A stretch of 64,000 bases of DNA, taken from contig CANKZM010000006.1 in assembly GCA_947488305.1 (NCBI GenBank), positions 62,001-126,000 of the forward strand. Reading direction: 5' to 3'. The notes under the pieces are model-generated. The model was given only the letters and a program-made list of their open reading frames with translations. It had not been told where the DNA came from and searched no databases. Position 1 is the first letter of the stretch; the number at the start of each line of letters is the position of its first letter. The position numbers and the translations under genes are program-made. Of the stretch, positions 57,998-64,000 are shown in pieces. The DNA is from an uncultured Roseobacter sp. GTDB lineage: Bacteria > Pseudomonadota > Alphaproteobacteria > Rhodobacterales > Rhodobacteraceae.

Positions 57998-58564
57998 ATG
58001 AAAATTCGATTTGCTGTCGTTCTCGCCTGTTTGGTGGTTCAGACCGAACCGCTCGCGGCCATCACCTTGGATCAAGGTGAGGTTATCCGGGGCGCTTATG
58101 CGTTCCCGACTTTCGGTTCCGCGACGGTTGAGCCCACGTCTTTCCTGCTGCGTCTTTCGCCGCTTGATCTCTTTGGCAATGGAGACTCGGTTGGAATTCG
58201 ATACCTTGATGCTGCGCAGAGGCCCCTGTCTTTTTCCCGGTTTGACAGCGTCGGCACCGCTCTCGACCCAACCGTGGGTATCTTGTTCGAAGCGAATGAC
58301 ATGTTGCCTCCAGTCTTGGTGCCGTCAGTACCCAGTTCGGGGTTCATTGAGATCAGCGCTCTTGCCGGATCTTTTGATGTCAACTCGATCAACCTGTTTG
58401 CAACGGAGATGAACATCCTACGGGGTGTGATCGTGCGCGACTTTGAACGTATCAAACAAGCTCAGGCGCCTGTCCCGTTGCCGTCGGCTGGAGGTTTGAT
58501 GCTGCTCGCTCTGGCGGGAGCCTCGGGGCTGGCGCGTTTCGTTCGACGGAAGGGCACGGCATAG
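57998..58564 (+). CDS. secreted protein with VPLPA-CTERM-type sorting tail
   Basis: The 188-residue protein has a signal peptide (about residues 1-20) and ends in PVPLPSAGGLMLLALAGASG followed by ARFVRRKGTA. That is the VPLPA-CTERM signal, hydrophobic helix and basic end expected for exosortase-type processing. The middle is a beta-rich domain. It lies 24 bases after the preceding secreted protein, with an AAAGGAG site. Only the last 25 residues resemble the other such protein at 35635. Confidence 0.8.
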   Translation: MKIRFAVVLACLVVQTEPLAAITLDQGEVIRGAYAFPTFGSATVEPTSFLLRLSPLDLFGNGDSVGIRYLDAAQRPLSFSRFDSVGTALDPTVGILFEANDMLPPVLVPSVPSSGFIEISALAGSFDVNSINLFATEMNILRGVIVRDFERIKQAQAPVPLPSAGGLMLLALAGASGLARFVRRKGTA

Positions 58565-58757
58565 TGGCAGTTTCCTGGCCACTTCAAGCTAAGAGCTGGT
58601 GATACGGGACGGTGGGACCCTGAATGGTTTTACCTATGCCGGTTTTCCTCATTGGACGACGCTAAACACTTTAGGGGACTCAAAACCTGTGCCGGTTGTG
58701 GCGGGCACATCCCAAAATATGATAGGTGAATGACAACAAACAGCAGGAGAGTTGCAG

Positions 58758-59528
58758 ATGACACGCGACCACCTTTCGATCAACCGGGATATCTGGGATG
58801 CGGATGCGACCAACTGGGTATCCCTTGGCGAACGTCTCTGGAGCCTTGAAGAGTCGGAGTGGGGTTGCTGGGGAAATCCGGACGGGGAATTGAAATTGCT
58901 CCCTCCGGACATGACCGGGCTAGATGCGATCGAACTTGGGTGCGGCACAGGCTATGTTTCGGGGTGGATGACCCGCAGGGGCGCGAATGTCACAGCGATT
59001 GATCTCTCTAAGGAACAGTTATCCACCGCGCGTCGCTTCGCGGCGGACCACGGCACAGATATCGCTTTCATGGAAGGAAATGCGGAAGAGACAGGCCTGC
59101 CCGACGCATCCTTTGACTTTGCAATCTCCGAATACGGTGCATCGATCTGGTGTCCACCGAACAAGTGGCTGCCAGAAGCATGGCGGTTGTTGCGTCCGGG
59201 TGGGCGGTTGGTGTTCTTGGGGAACCATCCGCTGTCGTTGATCTGCTCACCTCTCGACGGATCAAACTGTGACTGGACGCTTCATCGCCCTTACCGTGAT
59301 ATGTGGGGCGCGGACTGGACCGAAGTGGAGTACGAGCCAACTGGTGTTTGTTTCAACCTGACCATGTCAGCCTGGATGGAGCTTTTTGCCGAGATCGGAT
59401 TCGCGGTCACGAAATACCAGGAGGTCTACGCACCGGATCAGGCGGGGGGAATACGCGCGACAATCCCTGCAGAATGGGCCAAGGCCTATCCGGTCGAGCA
59501 GGTTTGGCACCTCAGCAAACCACAGTGA
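58758..59528 (+). CDS. class I SAM-dependent methyltransferase
   Basis: The 256-residue protein has the methyltransferase nucleotide motif AIELGCGTGYVSGWMTRRGA followed by the acidic strand VTAIDLS, motif II-like FDFAISEYGASIWC and motif III-like RLLRPGGRLVFLG. It probably methylates a small molecule; substrate unknown. The ATG at 58758 follows an AGGAGAG site; a TTG at 58752 is less likely. It is 193 bases after the VPLPA-CTERM gene and probably has its own promoter. Confidence 0.88.
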   Translation: MTRDHLSINRDIWDADATNWVSLGERLWSLEESEWGCWGNPDGELKLLPPDMTGLDAIELGCGTGYVSGWMTRRGANVTAIDLSKEQLSTARRFAADHGTDIAFMEGNAEETGLPDASFDFAISEYGASIWCPPNKWLPEAWRLLRPGGRLVFLGNHPLSLICSPLDGSNCDWTLHRPYRDMWGADWTEVEYEPTGVCFNLTMSAWMELFAEIGFAVTKYQEVYAPDQAGGIRATIPAEWAKAYPVEQVWHLSKPQ

Positions 59529-59649
59529 AAGTGACCAGCCGCCGTGCTGCAGCTATTTACCATTGGTTTTTCGCTTTCATCACTGAACTGTCCGGGATGT
59601 TTGATGAATTCGGAGCACAACGCCTAAACGCTGCAGGCAGACAGGTCGC

Positions 59650-60774
59650 TCAACCGACGTGTTGGCGGAAGTATTCTGACACCTTTTCCAAGCCTTCCCG
59701 AAGCACTTGGGTATCATTTGCAAAGCCAATTCGAACGTAGCCTTCCATCTCGAATGCATCGCCGGGGGTCAGCATAACGCTGGTTTTTTCCAGGAGGTCG
59801 ACGCAGAGCTCACGCGAGGACATTGGCGTGTCGATTTGCAGCATGGCGGTTGTACCTGCTTGGGGCTCCACCCAGGATACGCGATCTTGCGCTTCGACCC
59901 AATCTCTCAAAAGGGTAAGATTCTCTCGCGTTATCCGGCGGCTTCGCGCAAGCAGTTTATCCGCGTTTTCAAGGGCGATGGCGGCGAAATGGTCGTTGAT
60001 CATCCCCACTGAAATCGTGTCGTAGTCCCGGTGGATCAGGACCTTCTCTGTCACTTCTTTAGGAGCGACTAGCCAGCCAACCCGCAGGCCGGCAAGGGAA
60101 AAGGCTTTGGACGTGCTCGCGGTGCTGATCCCTTTCTCATAGATGTCGACGATAGAAGCTGACATGCCATCCCCAACCTGCCCGGTGCCGCGATAAACTT
60201 CGTCACAGAGAATGTAGGCTCCAACGTCCCGCGCGATCTCTGCAATTTCTTCTAACATCGGACGCGAAATGAGCGCGCCCGTGGGGTTGTTTGGGTTGGT
60301 CAGGGCGATAAGCTTGGTGTCTCGCGTCACCAAGGCGCGCAACTGATCAAGGTCCGGAAGGAAGCCGTTCTCTTTTCTCAGGTGCAATTGATGCAGGTCC
60401 GCGCCGATACATTCAGGGATGGAATAGTGTTGTTGATAGGTGGGCACGATCGACACAACCCGGTCGCCCCGTGACACAATGGCTTTGTGCACCAACATGT
60501 TGGCGGCAATGGTGCCATGGGTCACGGTAACATTTTCGATGTCTTGGATGCCGTAGAGCGCTGCAATCGCCTTTCGCAGACGGCTTGAGCCTTCGATTGC
60601 ACCATAGGTCATCTTCATCGCGAGCAAGTCGGAGAGGGCATCGTGGTTTTGACCCGAGATGCGGAGCAGTTCTTCGATCGTTATGCTGGCGACACATGTT
60701 TCTGCGAGGTTATAGGCACATCGCGTTTCCCATTCATTCATCCAGATTTCGACTTTGAAGGGCTCAATAATCAT
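59650..60774 (-). CDS. class I/II PLP-dependent aminotransferase
   Basis: This is a 374-residue fold-type I aminotransferase. The loop TNPNNPTGALIS, the aspartate in LCDEVYRGTGQ and the Schiff-base lysine in STSKAFSLAGLRVGWLVAP are present. It differs from the AspC-type gene at 7599 and resembles the branch that includes amino-acid and capreomycidine-synthase-like enzymes, so the substrate is open. A BCCT transporter gene ends upstream behind a terminator. Confidence 0.88.
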   Translation of the reverse strand: MIIEPFKVEIWMNEWETRCAYNLAETCVASITIEELLRISGQNHDALSDLLAMKMTYGAIEGSSRLRKAIAALYGIQDIENVTVTHGTIAANMLVHKAIVSRGDRVVSIVPTYQQHYSIPECIGADLHQLHLRKENGFLPDLDQLRALVTRDTKLIALTNPNNPTGALISRPMLEEIAEIARDVGAYILCDEVYRGTGQVGDGMSASIVDIYEKGISTASTSKAFSLAGLRVGWLVAPKEVTEKVLIHRDYDTISVGMINDHFAAIALENADKLLARSRRITRENLTLLRDWVEAQDRVSWVEPQAGTTAMLQIDTPMSSRELCVDLLEKTSVMLTPGDAFEMEGYVRIGFANDTQVLREGLEKVSEYFRQHVG

Positions 60775-60936
60775 GTGTGGCGTTCCTGGTATCGATCTTG
60801 GGAATATGTCCTGTCACCCATTCCTTCTATCTCGAAAGATGTCGTTTTTGCCAACATTGGATTTGGACAAGGATTGGCGACGGGACCTTATGACCTCGGA
60901 AAACGCTGTGCCCAGATGTCGGATGGCACAAAGAAA

Positions 60937-60961
60937 ATGGCCCCGGAAAAACCGGGGCCAT
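60937..60961 (-). terminator. strong terminator after the BCCT gene
   Basis: ATGGCCCCGG (60937-60946) and CCGGGGCCAT (60952-60961) form a perfect 10-bp stem with an AAAAA loop. On the minus strand it is followed by TTTTCTTTG. It begins 24 bases after the BCCT stop at 60986. Confidence 0.88.
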
Positions 60962-60985
60962 CTTTGGTTTACAGAGAGTGGTTGC

Positions 60986-62665
60986 CTATTCTCCGGGCAT
61001 CACTGCGGTCTCAGGGTCAATCGTTGTCGCGACACCTGCGGCCTCGCGACGTCCATCGTTCCAGATGGCCTTGATCAACGCGATGCACATGAGCGCCATC
61101 ACCACCGAGAAGGGGAGGGCACCGATCACCATGGCGGTTTGAATGGCACCTGTACCGCCCGATATCAGCAGGCCGCCAACCACAAGCGCCAATGCAGCGC
61201 CCCAGAACATGATGTGAGGGCGCGCTTTGGGGCCTTCGTCGCCAGCCGCGTTGATCGTGTTCACGATCAGAACCGCAGAGTCAGCCGAAGTGACAAGGAA
61301 CGTCATCAGTAGAATAACGATGATGACCGCCATACCCCAGGCCAAAGCCTGCGCGATTGGTGCCAGCATGAACTCTGTCATGGCGAAGATCTTGTCGCCG
61401 TTGGCGGCATCAAGGATCAGCCCGTTTGCCTCACCATTGAGTTCAAGATCGATCGCTGTGCCACCGGCCCATGCGAACCAGACAAAGCACATCAGCGACG
61501 GCACGATCATCGCGCCAAGCACGAATTCGCGAATGCTCCGACCACGCGAAATACGCGCCAGGAACAGACCCACGAAGGGTGCAAATGCGATCCACCAGGC
61601 CCAGTAGAAGACCGGCCACCAACCCTGCCACTGTGTCAGCAGGAAGGCTTCGGATCCTTCGACACCATCAGAACTGTAGACGTTGAAGCTCAGCCATGGC
61701 AGCGCGACCAGATAGTCCCAGATGCCAACGAAGAAAGCTGACGCACCAAAGAAAGTTGCCCCAAAAATAATGAAGAAGCTCAACAGGAAGATCGATAGCA
61801 CCATGTTGATGTTCGATAGCCATTTAATGCCCTTCCCAACGCCGGAGAGCGCGGAAAGTGTTGATGCCCCCATGATGACGAGCAGCGCCACGACAATACC
61901 CATCGTCGTTGCCGATCCGTCCTCCAAGGCAAGACCACCAATGCCAATGCGGGTGAGGCCCGCCACAAACTGCTCAACGCCAAAGCCCAATGTCTGGGCA
62001 ACGCCGAGGATAGTCGCGACAACGGCTACAATGTCAATCACGTGGCCAAGAGTGCCCGAAAGTGACTTGCCAAAAAGGGGTGTCAGCGAGGACCGGATCG
62101 TCAGCGGAAGGCCGCGCCGATAGCTGAAGAACGCGAGCGCCAAACCGGCGACTGCATAGCATGCCCAGGCGCCCAGACCCCAGTGCAGATAGGACCAGAC
62201 GTAGGCAGTCCGCACATTGTCCGCGTCAAGCGCGGTTGTGACGCCCTGGATCACAGAAGGGTTGTTCTTGAAGTGCGCGACCGGTTCAGCAACCGCCCAG
62301 GTCAACATGCCCACGCCGATACCGGCGCCGAACATCATCGAGAACCATGAGAAATTTGAAAACTCTGGTTTTTCGCCGTCGGTGCCAAGGTTCAGGCGCC
62401 CAGCAGTAGGCCAAATCGCCAAACCGATACACACAATAACAAAGGCTGTTACGACCCAGATATACCAAGCTGCAAATTGCGCCAGAATGGCTGTATTCCA
62501 GTTTCCTAGGACCGTTCCGGCCTCGGTCGGCCAAACGATACACCATACGACGAGTAAGCTGATGATGATCTTACTTACCACCGTCACGTTGACGCTGAAC
62601 CCTCGATAAAAACCGCTGTCAGCGGTCTTGATCGGAAGTTCCGATAAAGGAGGCTTAAGTGCCAT
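60986..62665 (-). CDS. BCCT family (betaine/choline/carnitine-type) transporter
   Basis: The 559-residue protein has twelve membrane helices and the BCCT signature AWWIAFAPFVGLFLARISRG. Other family segments are MMFGAGIGVGMLTWAVAEPV and the first-helix VNVTVVSKIIISLLVVWCIV. It would bring in a quaternary or other zwitterionic compound with Na+ or protons, as osmoprotectant or nutrient. It is divergent from a LysR regulator that presumably controls it. It has no long C-terminal osmosensor. Confidence 0.9.
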   Translation of the reverse strand: MALKPPLSELPIKTADSGFYRGFSVNVTVVSKIIISLLVVWCIVWPTEAGTVLGNWNTAILAQFAAWYIWVVTAFVIVCIGLAIWPTAGRLNLGTDGEKPEFSNFSWFSMMFGAGIGVGMLTWAVAEPVAHFKNNPSVIQGVTTALDADNVRTAYVWSYLHWGLGAWACYAVAGLALAFFSYRRGLPLTIRSSLTPLFGKSLSGTLGHVIDIVAVVATILGVAQTLGFGVEQFVAGLTRIGIGGLALEDGSATTMGIVVALLVIMGASTLSALSGVGKGIKWLSNINMVLSIFLLSFFIIFGATFFGASAFFVGIWDYLVALPWLSFNVYSSDGVEGSEAFLLTQWQGWWPVFYWAWWIAFAPFVGLFLARISRGRSIREFVLGAMIVPSLMCFVWFAWAGGTAIDLELNGEANGLILDAANGDKIFAMTEFMLAPIAQALAWGMAVIIVILLMTFLVTSADSAVLIVNTINAAGDEGPKARPHIMFWGAALALVVGGLLISGGTGAIQTAMVIGALPFSVVMALMCIALIKAIWNDGRREAAGVATTIDPETAVMPGE

Positions 62666-62761
62666 GTATTACTTCTCCCTGGTTTGAGCGCACGTCGCGC
62701 ATGCTTATTGTTTTGTCAGGCTACCCTTAAAACGCCTGGTTTGATAAGCTAGAACATCTTT

Positions 62762-62771
62762 AACTATAGTT
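62762..62771. promoter_or_regulatory. palindrome in the BCCT/LysR divergent region
   Basis: AACTATAGTT is a perfect 10-base palindrome, 20 bases before the LysR start. A LysR-type box has the form T-N11-A with dyad symmetry, so it may be part of the regulator's binding site. Not proven. Confidence 0.4.
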
Positions 62772-62791
62772 TCATAAACAGGAAACCTTAG

Positions 62792-63712
62792 ATGGCGAAA
62801 CGTGCACTCATTCAAAACTTGAGCGACGTCGATGTCAGGCTTCTGCGGATTTTCATGACGGTCACAGAATGCGGCGGCTTTGCAGCCTCCGAGCTGGAGT
62901 TGAACATTGGCCGCTCTACGATCTCCAAGCATATCTCAGACCTTGAGTTGCGGATCGGGCTTACGCTCTGCAATCGAGGGCCTTCCGGATTTTCACTTAC
63001 ACCGGAAGGTGAACACGTTTTGGAAGCAGCGCAAAACCTTTTTTCTTCGATTAACAACTTCCAGGCCAAAATTGATGATATCCATGCGCACCTTACGGGA
63101 ACTCTGAGACTTGGCGTTTTCGACCAGTCATCGACAAATCCGAATGCGAAAGTCCATGAAGCAATCAACGCCTTTGACCAGATCGCGCCTGAAGTGACTC
63201 TAGAAATTGCGCTGGCGACACCGAGCACGCTCGAAAGTCGGGTCACAGATGGCACTTTGGATCTGGCGATTGTGCCACTTTACAAGAAGTCGACAATGCT
63301 GCGGTATGTCGAACTTTACGATGAACACATGACGCTTTATTGCGGTCGAGGGCATCCGCTTTTTGATGCGAAATGGGACAATGCGAGCCAGTTTGACCTG
63401 TCGGGTTACAAATATGCAGGGTATGCGTTCAATTCGCCGAATATGAGTGCGGGCAGATCTTTGGGCATTCGACGTGCGGCGCGTGTACAGGAAGAAGAAG
63501 CGTTGTCGCTACTCATCCTATCTGGCCGCTATCTCGGCTATCTCGCGGATCATGTTGCAGGGAGCTTAACAGGCGAAGAAGAAGCTGTCCGGCCAGTGGC
63601 GCCGGACCAGACCCGTTACGTAAGCACATTTGCTGCCATCACGCGAAAAAAGCCGAACCCGGATCGTAAAACCCTTGGGTTTCTGGACTGCCTCATCGAG
63701 GCGCATTCATAA
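62792..63712 (+). CDS. LysR family transcriptional regulator
   Basis: The 306-residue regulator has an N-terminal winged helix (LRIFMTVTECGGFAASELEL, IGRSTISKHISDLELRIGL, then GFSLTPEG) and a two-lobed effector domain (LRLGVFDQSSTNPNAK, LDLAIVPLYKKSTMLRYVEL). The start at 62792 fits the family. It is divergent from the BCCT gene and likely activates it. The effector is not known. Confidence 0.9.
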   Translation: MAKRALIQNLSDVDVRLLRIFMTVTECGGFAASELELNIGRSTISKHISDLELRIGLTLCNRGPSGFSLTPEGEHVLEAAQNLFSSINNFQAKIDDIHAHLTGTLRLGVFDQSSTNPNAKVHEAINAFDQIAPEVTLEIALATPSTLESRVTDGTLDLAIVPLYKKSTMLRYVELYDEHMTLYCGRGHPLFDAKWDNASQFDLSGYKYAGYAFNSPNMSAGRSLGIRRAARVQEEEALSLLILSGRYLGYLADHVAGSLTGEEEAVRPVAPDQTRYVSTFAAITRKKPNPDRKTLGFLDCLIEAHS

Positions 63713-63870
63713 GGGTTCAGAGGATTGCCTTCGCGGTGCGTTCCGATGAAGTGCCCTTTTTCGACGCAGGGCTCGTGGCTAGTTGAATTGGCACAAAAGA
63801 ATACGGTCGCGGGTACAAGGGACGGGTCGGGCGCTTGCTCATCAGGCCGCGATTGGTAGCAAAATTGAGG

Positions 63871-64000
63871 CTATTGGGCTATTGTCATCTCGTTCCACAG
63901 CAGGATTGAGTTTTCAGCCTTGGTGCGTACGTGAGAGTGAATCCACCCCACAGATGCCCGACCGGCGTCAATACCCCGCAATTGGTCCGCGCGCGAAAAA
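63871..64000 (-). CDS. C-terminal end of an unidentified protein, cut by the window edge
   Basis: A minus-strand frame is open from the window end and stops with TAG at 63873-63871, giving 42 residues that begin FSRADQLRGIDAGRASVGWI and end LLWNEMTIAQ. Codon use looks like the neighbours, with GC-rich third positions. I do not recognise it; a hotdog-fold dehydratase end is possible but not supported. Bases 63713-63870 hold no gene I can support. Confidence 0.35.
   Translation of the reverse strand, partial: FSRADQLRGIDAGRASVGWIHSHVRTKAENSILLWNEMTIAQ

Noticed and set aside
58563-58583. Hairpin AGTGGC/GCCACT after the VPLPA-CTERM gene as a terminator
   Set aside because: The stem is six bases and no T-run follows.
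60643-61074. A 143-residue plus-strand frame across the aminotransferase start, terminator and BCCT end
   Set aside because: It spans a perfect terminator hairpin and antisense ends of two well-supported genes.

Overview
The window is a stretch of chromosome from a marine Roseobacter-group alphaproteobacterium (Rhodobacterales). This is inferred from gene content and order (uvrC-pgsA-moaD-moaE, hisS-hisZ-hisG with short-form HisG, DUF1489, DUF1523, PnrA-like BMP transporter, TRAP transporters, VPLPA-CTERM proteins) and from a GC content near 58-60% by eye. No rRNA, tRNA, insertion sequence, phage or CRISPR array was seen. About 65 protein genes fill the window with short intergenic gaps.

Layout. 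1-9.8 kb: a truncated succinate-semialdehyde dehydrogenase, an alpha/beta hydrolase, small membrane proteins, a HIT protein, a divergent Branch-type glycosyltransferase/sulfotransferase pair, smpB, a sulfurtransferase-aminotransferase pair, a minimal K+ channel and a CIA30 protein. 9.9-13.9 kb: a four-gene Anbu operon (circularly permuted ATP-grasp, alpha-E, transglutaminase, proteasome-like peptidase). 13.9-19.8 kb: a catabolic module with an IclR regulator and TRAP transporter divergent from a GMC oxidoreductase, with a perfect 11-bp inverted repeat in the shared control region. 20-27.3 kb: quinone reductase, YigZ-like protein, DMT exporter, ABC-2 exporter, SppA-like protease, a zinc-ribbon microprotein, a CaCA antiporter and a pteridine-reductase-like SDR. 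27.5-31.5 kb: uvrC, pgsA, moaD, moaE and a universal stress protein. 31.5-39.6 kb: ubiA-ompA-coiled-coil operon, rsmE, a VPLPA-CTERM protein, gshA, a crotonase-fold lipoprotein and a UspA. 39.7-44.4 kb: a nucleoside-type ABC importer ending in a strong hairpin. 44.7-55 kb: dnaE, slyX, hisS-hisZ-hisG, DUF1489 and a B12-dependent ribonucleotide reductase. 55-64 kb: an HxlR regulator divergent from a berberine-bridge-type oxidoreductase, secreted proteins, a methyltransferase, an aminotransferase, a BCCT transporter with a divergent LysR regulator, and a partial gene at the edge.

The most unusual object is the class II ribonucleotide reductase at 52417-54921. A complete XRE-type helix-turn-helix domain of about 64 residues sits in its linker, between the catalytic barrel and the C-terminal TSCPD/zinc region. 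Its GC content (about 50%) is lower than that of the flanks. Directly upstream of the gene is an inverted repeat whose arms resemble DnaA boxes. The same 11-mer (TTGTCCACAGG) lies upstream of uvrC, and a perfect DnaA-box version lies at 19888-19896. This raises the possibility that the enzyme, or DnaA, acts at its own promoter. The Anbu operon is the second target: it is a known gene association whose biochemical product is still unclear.
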